64,000 nucleotides of DNA from Hyphomicrobiales bacterium (GCA_900469475.1 UBXG01000005.1:372001-436000); one strand, 5' to 3'; counted from the stretch's first letter, positions 17,135 through 26,434 are shown. Notes: generated by a model not told the origin, from the letters alone. Made by a program: numbers and translations.

Positions 17135-17191
17135 TATTAGGCCGAGATAGTTGCGTTCCATCTGCCGCCGCCGCCTTGATGATGTAAAGTC

Positions 17192-17223
17192 GCCTCGCCG
17201 ACTCGTATTGGCGTCGGCGAGGC
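17192..17223 (+). promoter_or_regulatory. Perfect 11-bp inverted repeat in folA leader
   Basis: Arms GCCTCGCCGAC (17192-17202) and GTCGGCGAGGC (17213-17223) flank a 10-base loop, ending 7 bases before the folA ribosome-binding site. There is no T-run on either side, so it is not a standard terminator for the upstream gene. It could be an mRNA hairpin or a dyad operator. Confidence 0.55.
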
Positions 17224-17239
17224 AGATTGAGGGAGACGT

Positions 17240-17758
17240 ATGACCCAGCCGATCAAGACCATCGTCGTTGCCGTATCGCGCAACGGCATCATCGGACGCG
17301 AAGGCGACATGCCCTGGCGATTGTCATCCGACCTCAAGCGTTTCAAGGCGATGACGCTCGGCAAGCCGGTGATCATGGGACGTAAGACGTTCCAGGCGAT
17401 CGGCAGGCCACTGCCGGGCCGGCCGAATGTCGTCATTACCCGCGACACCGATTTTACCGCCGAGGGGATAACGGTCGTGCACTCGCTCGACGAAGCGATT
17501 TCGGTTGCATCCCGTCTGGCCAAGGAGAGCAATGTCGACGAAATCTGCATCCTCGGCGGTGGCGAAATCTATCGGCAGGCGATTGATCTCTCAGACCGGC
17601 TACTGATCACCCACGTCGAGGCGGACGTGGACGGCGACACGTCCTTTCCAAAGATCGATCCCGGCATCTGGCAGGCAGATAGCGAGCTTGCCGTGCCGGC
17701 TGGAGAAAAGGACACGTATCCGACGCGTTTCGTTCGCTATTTCAGGCGAAAGGCATAA
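17240..17758 (+). CDS. folA: Dihydrofolate reductase
   Basis: Reduces dihydrofolate to tetrahydrofolate with NADPH, regenerating the cofactor used by ThyA. The 172-residue enzyme has the N-terminal TIVVAVSRNGIIGREGDMPW, the catalytic acid in LSSDLKRFK (Asp31), the NADPH loop VIMGRKTFQAIGRPLPGRPN and CILGGGEIYRQAI. GGGAG lies 5 bases upstream of the ATG. A perfect inverted repeat lies just upstream. Together with thyA it completes the dTMP cycle in this block. Confidence 0.95.
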   Translation: MTQPIKTIVVAVSRNGIIGREGDMPWRLSSDLKRFKAMTLGKPVIMGRKTFQAIGRPLPGRPNVVITRDTDFTAEGITVVHSLDEAISVASRLAKESNVDEICILGGGEIYRQAIDLSDRLLITHVEADVDGDTSFPKIDPGIWQADSELAVPAGEKDTYPTRFVRYFRRKA

Positions 17759-17817
17759 GAGCTGGCCCTAAAAAGCAAATATTTTCCAATGAATCCGACG
17801 AACTTCCTGAAGTCGCG

Positions 17818-17846
17818 TTGAAAGCAGGTGCTTCGATACCTATAAC
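17818..17846 (+). promoter_or_regulatory. Predicted hflKC promoter
   Basis: TTGAAA (17818-17823), a 17-base spacer and TATAAC (17841-17846) form a good sigma-70-type promoter 75 bases before the hflK ATG. The -35 side GTTGAAA also resembles the CTTGAA of alphaproteobacterial heat-shock promoters, so sigma-32 control is possible but not shown. Confidence 0.55.
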
Positions 17847-17921
17847 GGGAAACAATCGCTGCCACCCACGGATTTCGTGGGCTTGGCGCGATATCGGGAG
17901 TCAACAAACAAAGAGGTTTTG

Positions 17922-19046
17922 ATGCCTTGGAGCAATCAGAATGGCGGCGGCGGTGGCCCATGGGGCGGCGGTGGCGGCGGAAATAATCAGGGACCTTGGG
18001 GACAGGGACCGAACCGGCCGCGGGGCAGCGGCAATGGTGGGCCTCCGGACCTGGAGGATATCATTCGCCGCGGTCAGGACCGATTGAAAGGTTTCGTGCC
18101 CGGTGGCTTCAATGCAGGCGTCGTTCTCATCATCATTGCAGTGATTGCCGTTTTCTGGCTGATCCAGTGCATCTATACGGTGCAGCCGGACGAGCGCGGC
18201 GTTGAGCTGCGCTTCGGCAAGCCACGTGAAGAAGTCTCCATGCCTGGCCTGCATTTCCATATCTGGCCGATGGACCGCATCGAATTCGTGAAGGTCACAG
18301 AGCAGCAGCGCAATATCGGCGGCCGCTCCTCGGCCGGTTCGAATGCTGGCCTGATGCTGACGGGCGATCAGAACATCGTCAACGTGCAGTTCTCTATCCT
18401 CTATACCGTGACCAACCCGCAATCCTATCTGTTCAATCTCGAGACCCCCGACGAGACTTTGCAGCAGGTTGCGGAGAGCGCCATGCGTGAAGTGGTCGGT
18501 CGCCGTCCGGCTCAGGACATCTATCGCGACAAGCGTCAGGAAATCGCAACCGAAGTCAGAAGCATCATCCAGGATACGATGGATCGCTACGGCTCCGGTA
18601 TCTCCATCAATGCCGTTCCGATCGAGGATGTCTCGCCGCCGCGCGAAGTGGCCGACGCATTCGAAGAAGTACAGCGTGCGGAGCAGAACGAAGACCAGCA
18701 GGTGGAAGAGGCCAATCAATACGCCAACCAGAAGCTCGGTCAGGCCCGCGGCCGCGCGGCTCAGATCCGCGAAGAAGCGGCTGCCTACAAGGATCGTATC
18801 GTGAAAGAAGCTCAGGGTGAGGCGCAGCGCTTCATCTCGATCTACGACGAATACATCAAGGCGCCCGAGGTCACGCGCAAGCGCCTGTTCCTGGAAACCA
18901 TGGAGTCCGTCATCGGCAATTCCAACAGCATCATCATCGACGACAAGCAGGGCGTCGTGCCTTATCTGCCGCTGAATGAAGTCGGCAAGCAGTCCACGAC
19001 CCAGGCGGGTAAGCCCGCTGCTGCAACTCAGCCGGAGGCCAAATAA
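17922..19046 (+). CDS. hflK: FtsH modulator HflK
   Basis: Inner-membrane SPFH protein that assembles with HflC into a large periplasmic cage around the FtsH protease and modulates its action. The 374-residue product starts with a Gly/Pro/Asn-rich cytoplasmic tail (MPWSNQNGGGGGPWGGGGGG). One membrane segment follows at about 64-86, then the SPFH/band-7 domain (VQPDERGVELRFGKPREEV) and a long helical region. The ATG at 17922 has AAGAGG upstream. Its stop overlaps the hflC start (TAATG). Confidence 0.95.
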   Translation: MPWSNQNGGGGGPWGGGGGGNNQGPWGQGPNRPRGSGNGGPPDLEDIIRRGQDRLKGFVPGGFNAGVVLIIIAVIAVFWLIQCIYTVQPDERGVELRFGKPREEVSMPGLHFHIWPMDRIEFVKVTEQQRNIGGRSSAGSNAGLMLTGDQNIVNVQFSILYTVTNPQSYLFNLETPDETLQQVAESAMREVVGRRPAQDIYRDKRQEIATEVRSIIQDTMDRYGSGISINAVPIEDVSPPREVADAFEEVQRAEQNEDQQVEEANQYANQKLGQARGRAAQIREEAAAYKDRIVKEAQGEAQRFISIYDEYIKAPEVTRKRLFLETMESVIGNSNSIIIDDKQGVVPYLPLNEVGKQSTTQAGKPAAATQPEAK

Positions 19047-19984
19047 TGACATCCAGCCGTTTGCCAGCCATTCTTATCGCGCTCGCGGTAGTACTGCTGC
19101 TTATTTATTCGTCGGTTTTCGTGGTCAACGCCCGTGAACAGGCGATTGTCCTGCGCTTCGGCCAGATTCGCGCCGTGAAGACGGAGCCGGGCATCTACTT
19201 CAAGCTGCCTTTTGCGTTCATGGATGCCGATCGCGTCCAGTATGTGCAGCTGCAGGAACTTCGCTTCGATCTGGACAATATCCGTGTCCAGGTCTCGGGC
19301 GGCAAGTTCTACGAAGTCGATGCCTTCGTCGTCTACAAGATCATGGATGCGCGCAAGTTCCGCGAGACCGTCTCCGGCGATCGCGATGCGGCTGAATCGC
19401 GTCTCAGGACGCGCCTCGACGCTGCTCTGCGTCGCGTCTATGGTCTACGCGGCTTCGAGGCGGCGCTTTCCAACGAGCGTGCCGCGATGATGACGGACGT
19501 GCGCAACGATCTCCATCGCGATGCGGAAACACTCGGCCTCAACATTGAGGACGTCCGCATCCGCCGCACGGACCTGTCTCAGGAAGTGTCGCAGAACACT
19601 TACGACCGCATGAAGGCCGAGCGTCTGGCGGAAGCCGAGCTGATCCGCGCGCGCGGTAACGAAGAAGGTCAGCGCCGCCGGGCGGTCGCGGACCGTCAGG
19701 TCGTCGAGATCGTTGCCGATGCGCAGAAGGATTCGGAAGTGCTGCGTGGTGAAGGCGAAGCCGAACGCAACGGCATCTTCGCGGATGCCTCGAAGCGCGA
19801 CCCGAACTTCTATGAGTTCTATCGTTCGATGGCTGCCTATAACAAGGCGCTTGGCTCGGGTGGCAAGACGCTTGTCCTGCCGCCAAACCAGTCGGACTTT
19901 TTCAAGTTCTTCGACAGTCCGGCAGGTGCTGCGCCCAATTCCGGGGCGCCGGCGCTTGCCAATCCGACGGCGCCCGCGAACTAA
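19046..19984 (+). CDS. hflC: FtsH modulator HflC
   Basis: Partner of HflK in the membrane complex that regulates FtsH. The 312-residue product has an N-terminal membrane segment (about 6-25), band-7 domain (VVNAREQAIVLRFGQIRAVKTEPGIYFKLPF) and helical part with GEGEAERNGIFADASKRDPNFYEFYRSMAAY. The first A of its ATG is the last base of the hflK stop codon, so translation is coupled. The C-terminus is Pro/Ala-rich. A terminator follows. Confidence 0.95.
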   Translation: MTSSRLPAILIALAVVLLLIYSSVFVVNAREQAIVLRFGQIRAVKTEPGIYFKLPFAFMDADRVQYVQLQELRFDLDNIRVQVSGGKFYEVDAFVVYKIMDARKFRETVSGDRDAAESRLRTRLDAALRRVYGLRGFEAALSNERAAMMTDVRNDLHRDAETLGLNIEDVRIRRTDLSQEVSQNTYDRMKAERLAEAELIRARGNEEGQRRRAVADRQVVEIVADAQKDSEVLRGEGEAERNGIFADASKRDPNFYEFYRSMAAYNKALGSGGKTLVLPPNQSDFFKFFDSPAGAAPNSGAPALANPTAPAN

Positions 19985-20003
19985 GCAGGCGGCGCAAGAA
20001 ATG

Positions 20004-20034
20004 AAAGGGCTGCCTTTGGGCAGCCCTTTTCTTT
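20004..20034 (+). terminator. Rho-independent terminator after hflC
   Basis: An 11-bp stem (arms 20004-20014 and 20019-20029) with a 4-base loop and a T-rich tail (TTTTCTTT). It separates hflKC from degP, so degP needs its own promoter. Confidence 0.85.
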
Positions 20035-20176
20035 ACGGCAGATTGCATCACCTTCGCCATCTCCACATCGGCGGGACGGAGGTCCGAGGATTTCGCAAAA
20101 AGGTGATTTCACGCTTCATCATTCCGCCTTATGTTGATGCTTATACAAGTTTTCCCTTTCTTTATGAGGATGCCTG

Positions 20177-21886
20177 ATGGCTTCGACCAATCGCCTGCCT
20201 TTCAGCCGTTCGTTTGCCTTGCTCGCAAGCATTGCACTGATTGCCGGTCCCGTCGCGGGCGTTACCGAACAGGCTTATGCGCAGACGCAGAACAGCGGTG
20301 CGGCCGCGGGCGCCCAGCCGCCAGCAACGCCGAACAATCAGCCGCCGGCCGCATCTCCCACGATCACTACGAATCCAGTGATGAATGCAGGGCCGGCCTC
20401 GGTTGCGGATCTCGCTTCCGGCCTACTCGACGCGGTCGTCAATATTTCCACATCGCAGAAGGTCAAGGATGAGGGGAATGGGCCGGCGACCCCGAAGGTG
20501 CCGGACAATTCGCCCTACCAGGATGAATTCAAGGATTTCTTCAACAACAAGAAAGACGACGACAGCAACCGCAAGGTGAGCTCGCTCGGCTCCGGATTCG
20601 TCATCGATCCAGCAGGCTATATCGTCACCAACAATCACGTCATTGAAGGAGCCGACGATATCGAGGCGATCTTCCCGAACGGCACGAAGCTGAAGGCCAA
20701 GCTGATCGGAACGGATACGAAGACCGATCTTTCGGTTCTCAAGGTCGAGCCCAAGCATCCGCTGACCTCAGTCAAATTCGGCGATTCCTCGAAGATGCGA
20801 ATCGGCGACTGGGTGATGGCGATCGGCAACCCATTCGGCCTCGGCGGCTCGGTGACCATCGGCATCGTCTCGGCGCGCGGCCGTAACATCAATGCCGGCC
20901 CCTACGACAATTTCATCCAGACCGATGCGGCGATCAACAAGGGTAATTCCGGCGGTCCGCTCTTCAACATGAAGGGTGAGGTGATCGGCATCAACACGGC
21001 CATCATCTCCCCGAGCGGCGGCTCGATCGGCATCGGCTTTGCAGTGCCGTCCGAACTAGCGGAAGGCGTCGTCAATCAGCTCCGTGACTTCGGCGAGACA
21101 CGTCGCGGCTGGCTCGGTGTGCGCATTCAGCCGGTCACGGACGATGTCGCTAATAGCCTCGGCCTATCCGAAGCCAAGGGCGCGCTCGTGGCCGGTGTCA
21201 TCAAGGGCGGCCCTGTCGATAACGGCTCGATCAAGGCGGGCGATGTCATCCTCAAATTTGACGGCAAGGATGTGGAAGAGATGCGCGACTTGCCGCGCGT
21301 CGTTGCCGAAAGCACTGTCGGCAAGGAAGTCGACGTGGTCATCTACCGCGATGGCAAGCAGCAGACCGTCAAGGTGACACTCGGTCGTCTGGAGGACAGC
21401 GATCAGGCGGCAGCCGCAAGCGCCGACAAGAACAAGAAGCCGCAGCTCGCGCCCGACGATAAGGGCAATGGCGATGGTGTCATCAATCCCGACCAGGGAG
21501 ACGAGGGTGACGACGACGGCATGGATGGGCAGGATCAGGGAGGCGATCCGCAGCAATCGCCGCAGGCCCAGCCGCCGGTCCAGGCAACCTCGAGCATTCT
21601 TGGAATGAAGCTCTCGACGCTGACCGCCGAAAACCGCAAGAGCTTCGGCATTGCGGACAGTGTCGATGGCGTTGTCATCACCGAAGTGGCACCAGGCTCG
21701 GCGGCGGCGGAAAAGGGGCTGAAGCCCGGCGATGTCGTCGTTGAGGTTGCGCAGGAATTCGTCCAGACTCCGAGTGCTGCCTCGGAGAAAGTGGCTTCGC
21801 TGAAGCGGGAAGGCCGCCGCAATGCGCAGATGATGATCGCGTCTCCGAACGGTGACTTGCGTTTCATCGCCGTCGCGCTTGAGTAG
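20177..21886 (+). CDS. degP: Do-family periplasmic serine protease DegP/HtrA
   Basis: Periplasmic protease-chaperone that degrades misfolded envelope proteins. The 569-residue precursor has a signal peptide (about 1-35, ending AYAQ). A protease domain carries the catalytic triad His154 (TNNHVIEG), Asp184 (KTDLSVLKV) and Ser258 (KGNSGGPLF). PDZ1 lies near residues 310-405 (RRGWLGVRIQPV) and PDZ2 near 470-565 (GVVITEVAPGSAAAEKGLKPGD). The PDZ domains are joined by a long acidic Gln/Asp-rich linker (about 410-470). GAGGATG precedes the ATG. Rhizobia carry several Do-family paralogues, so the letter is only a family label. Confidence 0.93.
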   Translation: MASTNRLPFSRSFALLASIALIAGPVAGVTEQAYAQTQNSGAAAGAQPPATPNNQPPAASPTITTNPVMNAGPASVADLASGLLDAVVNISTSQKVKDEGNGPATPKVPDNSPYQDEFKDFFNNKKDDDSNRKVSSLGSGFVIDPAGYIVTNNHVIEGADDIEAIFPNGTKLKAKLIGTDTKTDLSVLKVEPKHPLTSVKFGDSSKMRIGDWVMAIGNPFGLGGSVTIGIVSARGRNINAGPYDNFIQTDAAINKGNSGGPLFNMKGEVIGINTAIISPSGGSIGIGFAVPSELAEGVVNQLRDFGETRRGWLGVRIQPVTDDVANSLGLSEAKGALVAGVIKGGPVDNGSIKAGDVILKFDGKDVEEMRDLPRVVAESTVGKEVDVVIYRDGKQQTVKVTLGRLEDSDQAAAASADKNKKPQLAPDDKGNGDGVINPDQGDEGDDDGMDGQDQGGDPQQSPQAQPPVQATSSILGMKLSTLTAENRKSFGIADSVDGVVITEVAPGSAAAEKGLKPGDVVVEVAQEFVQTPSAASEKVASLKREGRRNAQMMIASPNGDLRFIAVALE

Positions 21887-21889
21887 AAG

Positions 21890-22471
21890 TCAGCTCCCGG
21901 CTTGCTCCGTCTGTTGCGCCTGCCACTCGGCGACGCCCAGACGATAGAGGACGTGGCGCTTTAGGTGCGGATGAGTGTCGGGAACATTGGGGTGACGGAA
22001 ATCGCCGTCTTCGACGCGATGCATGCCGATCCGCTCCATCACGGTGGTCGATCTGACATTGTTGTGCACGGCGAAGGAAACAATTTGATTGAGGCCGAGC
22101 TTTCCGAAGCCATAGGCTAGCAATGCCCGCGCCGCTTCGGTGACCAGTCCCTTGCCCCATTGTCGTGCTACGAGCCGCCAGCCGATCTCGATCGTTCCGA
22201 CTGGGACGAATGGCTCAAGGTGATTCGTCCGCATCAGCCCGCAATAGCCGATTGCCTCGCCGCTTTCCTTCAGCTCCAGTACATAGAGGCCAAGCCCGGT
22301 TTCCGCGACCATGGACTGGACGCGATCGAAGAAGGCGTCCGCTTCCGCGCGATTGCGGCGAAACGGAAAGAACTCCATGACGGCCTCGTCGGAATTGATC
22401 TCGTAGGCCAGATCGCGATCCGTCTCGCGCCAATTGCGGATGATGAGGCGTTCGGTTTCGGTGATGATCAT
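21890..22471 (-). CDS. GNAT acetyltransferase (RimJ/RimL type)
   Basis: Acetyl-CoA-dependent N-acetyltransferase of 193 residues. It has the Acetyltransf_3 features: TERLIIRNWRETD at the start, EIGWRLVARQWGKGLVTEAARALLAYGF (CoA loop) and NNVRSTTVMERIGMHRVED. Relatives acetylate ribosomal proteins or small molecules. It converges with degP with only 3 bases between the stops and lies downstream of serB on the same strand. Confidence 0.85.
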   Translation of the reverse strand: MIITETERLIIRNWRETDRDLAYEINSDEAVMEFFPFRRNRAEADAFFDRVQSMVAETGLGLYVLELKESGEAIGYCGLMRTNHLEPFVPVGTIEIGWRLVARQWGKGLVTEAARALLAYGFGKLGLNQIVSFAVHNNVRSTTVMERIGMHRVEDGDFRHPNVPDTHPHLKRHVLYRLGVAEWQAQQTEQAGS

Positions 22472-22504
22472 CTGCGGCCCCTGACTTCAGCGATTTGGAC
22501 TGCT

Positions 22505-23395
22505 CTATGGTTTGACAAAGTCCGTCTTGCGGTAGCCCTGGATATAGAGCAGGGCAGTCAGGTCACCGTGGTCGATGCGCATTCTGGCCTGTGCCGAAAC
22601 GGTTGGCTTGGCATGGAGCGCGACGCCGGAACCGGCAAGCTGCAACATTCCAAGGTCGTTGGCGCCGTCGCCGACAGCCAGCGCGTCATCGGTGGAAATG
22701 CCGAGCCTCTCGGCGATTTCATTCAGCGCATCCACCTTGGCCTGCTTGCCGAGGATGGGTTCCTCGACGAGGCCCGTCAGGATGCCATTTTCTTCCAGCA
22801 GGACATTTGCCCGGTTCTCGTCGAAGCCGAGCGTGGCGCCGATGCGGCTGGTGAAGACAGTGAAGCCGCCGGAAACGAGGGCGGTGTAATAGCCCTTCGC
22901 TTTCATGGTGGCGATGAGCTCGAGGCCGCCTGACGTGAGCGTGATGCGCTTGGCAATGACCTCATCGACCACGGAAAGCGGCAATCCTTTGAGGAGAGCG
23001 ACGCGCTCGCGCAGGGCTGGTTCGAAAGCGATCTCACCATTCATGGCGCGTGCCGTGATATCGGCAACCTTCTCCTTGAGGCCGACTTCGGCCGCAAGCT
23101 CGTCGATGCATTCCTGGCCGATCATCGTGGAATCCATATCGGCGATCAGCAATTTCTTGCGACGGGTTTCGGCTTCCTGGATCACCAGATCGATCGGCGC
23201 GCTGCCGATCACCGCCAGGATATTGGCTTCCGCTGCCTCGATATCGGTGTCGTCGCGCAGCGCGATATCGCAGGCAATACCGTCGGCAAGCCAATAGAGC
23301 CCGGACGCTTTGACAGCATCAGCCGCCTGTTCTGCGATGGCCGGAACAAGAACGGGGTTTGACGGATTGGCAATAAGCGTGGCAACGAAGGCCAT
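22505..23395 (-). CDS. serB: Phosphoserine phosphatase
   Basis: Last step of serine synthesis: hydrolysis of O-phosphoserine. The 296-residue enzyme has an N-terminal ACT-like region (1-75) and a HAD domain. The latter includes the nucleophile motif DMDSTMIGQE (Asp86, Asp88), the Ser motif ALVSGGFTVF, a Lys in LGKQAKVDALNEIA and GDGANDLGML. The ATG at 23395 gives the usual N-terminus MAFVATLIANPS; a longer frame to 23521 runs into miaA and is not family-like. The divergent miaA ATG is only 13 bases away. Confidence 0.93.
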   Translation of the reverse strand: MAFVATLIANPSNPVLVPAIAEQAADAVKASGLYWLADGIACDIALRDDTDIEAAEANILAVIGSAPIDLVIQEAETRRKKLLIADMDSTMIGQECIDELAAEVGLKEKVADITARAMNGEIAFEPALRERVALLKGLPLSVVDEVIAKRITLTSGGLELIATMKAKGYYTALVSGGFTVFTSRIGATLGFDENRANVLLEENGILTGLVEEPILGKQAKVDALNEIAERLGISTDDALAVGDGANDLGMLQLAGSGVALHAKPTVSAQARMRIDHGDLTALLYIQGYRKTDFVKP

Positions 23396-23408
23396 GAGCA
23401 GAAACCCT

Positions 23409-24290
23409 ATGAGCAATATCGACGCGATCCTGATAACCGGGCCGACCGCCAGCGGCAAGTCCGCACTGGCGGTGGAATTGGCACGTTCGCATAATGGCGT
23501 CGTCATCAATGCCGACAGCATGCAGGTCTATGACACCCTGCGCGTGCTGACCGCGCGGCCGGATGAAGCAGATATGGAAGGCATTCCGCACCATCTTTAT
23601 GGCCACGTCCCGGCGAGCCAGGCCTATTCGACCGGCGCCTGGCTGCGCGAGGCCGGCACCTTGGTCGAACGCTTGCGCGGGGAGGGCAGAATGCCTGTCT
23701 TTGTCGGGGGGACGGGTCTTTATTTCAAGGCGCTGACGGGCGGGCTTTCCGATATGCCCGAGATTCCGTCCGATATCCGCGATCGGCTCCGCGGCCGGCT
23801 GCTGGCGGAAGGGGCGGAAACTCTGCATCGCGAGCTTGTGGAGAGCGATCGTAGCGTTGCGGAAGCGCTGAATCCGCAGGACGGGCAGCGTATCGTTCGC
23901 GCCCTGGAAGTGATTGAAGCGACGGGCCGGTCCATCGCCGCTTTTCAGGGTAAGAACGGACCAATGATCATTAATCCCGACCGTGCGCGAAAAATCGTGG
24001 TTCTGCCTGAGCGCGCTATCCTGCATGAACGCATCAACAGCCGTTTCGAGAAAATGCTGGCGATGGGAGCGGAAGACGAGGTGCGGGCTCTGCTGGCACT
24101 GGATCTTCCCTCGGAAATGCCCATCATGAAGGCGATCGGGGTCGCGCAGATCGCCGCGATGCTGAAGGGGGAGATGACGCGTGCCGAGGTCATCGAAACC
24201 GGATCCGCGGCGACACGGCAATATGCCAAGCGGCAGATGACCTGGTTCCGTAATCAGATGGACGAGAGTTGGGAGCGCTTGAGCCCGTAG
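23409..24290 (+). CDS. miaA: tRNA dimethylallyltransferase
   Basis: Transfers a dimethylallyl group to A37 of tRNAs that read UNN codons. The 293-residue enzyme has the P-loop LITGPTASGKSALA, the substrate loop NADSMQVYDTLRVLTARP, FVGGTGLYFKALTGG and a C-terminal RQYAKRQMTWFRNQ. The start MSNIDAIL (23409) is family-like; ATG 23394 would overlap serB. Divergent from serB, so its promoter must lie inside the serB coding region. Confidence 0.93.
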   Translation: MSNIDAILITGPTASGKSALAVELARSHNGVVINADSMQVYDTLRVLTARPDEADMEGIPHHLYGHVPASQAYSTGAWLREAGTLVERLRGEGRMPVFVGGTGLYFKALTGGLSDMPEIPSDIRDRLRGRLLAEGAETLHRELVESDRSVAEALNPQDGQRIVRALEVIEATGRSIAAFQGKNGPMIINPDRARKIVVLPERAILHERINSRFEKMLAMGAEDEVRALLALDLPSEMPIMKAIGVAQIAAMLKGEMTRAEVIETGSAATRQYAKRQMTWFRNQMDESWERLSP

Positions 24291-24297
24291 TCCGGTA

Positions 24298-26316
24298 TCA
24301 GTCCTTGTCGTAAAGACTGCTGAGCGGCTTTCTCAAAATGCTGTCCCGCAAGGACAAGCCGGGCTCGCGCCGCAGGGATGGAGCGGGCTCTCTCGGCGGT
24401 ACCGAGCGCGTGCCTCCTTCGTCGCTGCGGAATTCGCGGCGCAATTCCGCAAGCTTGCTGTCAATCGACGTTTGTGAAGCCGCTGCCGGTGCGGCGGTAC
24501 GAGGCAGCATGTCTGGACGATAGGGTTCGATCGGCGGCGGGTTCGGTTCCACGTGGGGCCGGATTGGCTGCTCGACTGGCACTTCGTCGAAATCATCCTT
24601 GATATCCGTCACGGGCATAGCATTGTAGCTTTGCTGCAGAGGACTGATATCGGGGCCTGAAATCGAGCGCATGCGGCCGACAATCGTACGCAAATCGACA
24701 GTGTCCGGCGAGTCCTCGCTGGTTTTCGCGACGCTGCCGCTCGCTTTCGGCAGCAAATGTCGATCGACCTGGGAAAAGCGCATGCGCATCGGCACTGCGA
24801 TAGCCTCGCCGAAGGCGATAGCTTCGCCGTTGCCGATCGATGACAGGAAGCTGGTTGTCGATATCGAGGAGTTCGGGATGGCTGAGCGGATGATTTCCTG
24901 GTCGCGATCATTGGCAAGGCGCATGGCAAACAGTGTCGAACACTGCGACAGGATCGTCTGGTCCAGTTCGCCCGGCCGCTGCGTGATGATGCCGAGCGAT
25001 ACGCCGTATTTGCGTCCCTCCTTGGCGATGCGGGCGATCGCCTGGCGCGTCGGGAAGAAGCCAAGGCTCGGATCGGCAGGAATATAGCGGTGCGCTTCCT
25101 CGCAGACGACGAGCATATGGATTGCGCCGTCGCTCCAGAGAGCCAGTTCGAAGGCCATGCGGCAAAGGACGGAGGCAACGGAATTGATGACTTCTGAGGG
25201 GATGCCGGCGAGCTGGAACGTGCAGATCGGCTTGCCGTCGCCTGGAATGCGGAAGATCTTGGCAATGGTCTCCATGATCGTGTCGGTGATCGTATTGTTG
25301 GAGAACATGAAATGATAGCGGGGATCGTTGATCGCCGAGATGATGCGCATCTTCAGGGAGCGCAGGTGCGGCTTTTCCTGACGGCCTTCAAGGCGACCGA
25401 TGCGTTCGTCTATCAATGCCAGCAGATCGGCCATGCGATAGGGGACTGGCGTGTCCGCCGTTACCGAAGACTTTTCCGTCTGGCGGCGCATCAGAGCTGA
25501 ATCGCTGCCTCGGAAGGCACGGCGCGCTTCGGGAATGAGATCGCGCAGAGCATCGAGTTCCTCAGGCACCGCCGGCCGGCCACGGAAGATGACTTCGCTA
25601 AATTCGTCGAGACGCATCAGCCAGAAGGGCAGATCAAGCGTGTCAGTGTCGATGACGACAGCGTGCCTTGGAAAGGCGGCAGCGAATTCATTATGCGGAT
25701 CGAGGATCAGCACGCGCAATTTCGGATCGGCTGTGATTGCCTTGTGCAACAGCAGCGATACGGCGGTGGATTTGCCGACACCGGTCGATCCCACGACCGC
25801 GAAATGTTTCGCCAGCATCGTGGGAATGTGGATGGCGGCGTCTATGCTTTCGTCTTGCGTCAGCTTGCCGATGACGCAGCTGCTGCCCTTGCCGGCATCG
25901 AAGATGCGCATGAGATCGGCGGCACGGATGCGATGCGCGATGGCCCCGAGATAGGGATAGGCGGTAATGCCGCTCGAAAACTCCTCGCGCCCATCCGGTC
26001 CGACGCGGACTTCCCCAAGCAATTCCACCTCGATGCGAAAGAGATTGTCCTGCCCTTCGCCCCAACCGACGCTCTGCGTATTCATCGAATAGACGAGGGC
26101 TGCGACGCGGTTCTTCCCGACGCTGATGGAAATCAGTCGACCGACCGACCAGAGTTCGGTCAAGTCCGTGCCGCCGGCCTCGGCCACAGCGGCGATCGTC
26201 GCTCTGGAACCGTTGCACGCGACGACGCGACCGAGAAAGCGATTTCCCGGTTTCAACTTGTCGCGGCGATCAAGATCTCCCGCGCTGCCTGATGTCTGCA
26301 GATCGTTATTCAGCAA
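24298..26316 (-). CDS. HerA-like ATPase (DUF87)
   Basis: Large (672-residue) P-loop ATPase of the HerA/FtsK superfamily, likely a hexameric DNA translocase. A beta-barrel HAS-like N-terminus (25-110; GNRFLGRVVACNGSRATIAA) precedes Walker A GSTGVGKST (176-184) and Walker B RVLILDPHNEF. MLVVCEEAHRYIP and GIITQRPGELDQTILSQCSTLFAMRLAN carry further HerA motifs. The last about 150 residues are Pro/Arg-rich and probably disordered. No NurA nuclease or SIR2/defence gene lies alongside. It ends 7 bases after miaA, convergent. The partner and substrate are unknown. Confidence 0.85.
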   Translation of the reverse strand: MLNNDLQTSGSAGDLDRRDKLKPGNRFLGRVVACNGSRATIAAVAEAGGTDLTELWSVGRLISISVGKNRVAALVYSMNTQSVGWGEGQDNLFRIEVELLGEVRVGPDGREEFSSGITAYPYLGAIAHRIRAADLMRIFDAGKGSSCVIGKLTQDESIDAAIHIPTMLAKHFAVVGSTGVGKSTAVSLLLHKAITADPKLRVLILDPHNEFAAAFPRHAVVIDTDTLDLPFWLMRLDEFSEVIFRGRPAVPEELDALRDLIPEARRAFRGSDSALMRRQTEKSSVTADTPVPYRMADLLALIDERIGRLEGRQEKPHLRSLKMRIISAINDPRYHFMFSNNTITDTIMETIAKIFRIPGDGKPICTFQLAGIPSEVINSVASVLCRMAFELALWSDGAIHMLVVCEEAHRYIPADPSLGFFPTRQAIARIAKEGRKYGVSLGIITQRPGELDQTILSQCSTLFAMRLANDRDQEIIRSAIPNSSISTTSFLSSIGNGEAIAFGEAIAVPMRMRFSQVDRHLLPKASGSVAKTSEDSPDTVDLRTIVGRMRSISGPDISPLQQSYNAMPVTDIKDDFDEVPVEQPIRPHVEPNPPPIEPYRPDMLPRTAAPAAASQTSIDSKLAELRREFRSDEGGTRSVPPREPAPSLRREPGLSLRDSILRKPLSSLYDKD

Positions 26317-26434
26317 ACAATTACCCCAATTTTAGATGTCGGAGCATAGAGACGTGGGCTTAATAAAACCCTGTCTGCCATCCGCTCTTTTTATAGGGTT
26401 ATGATGCAGCCGCGATTTTTTATTGCTTCACGCG

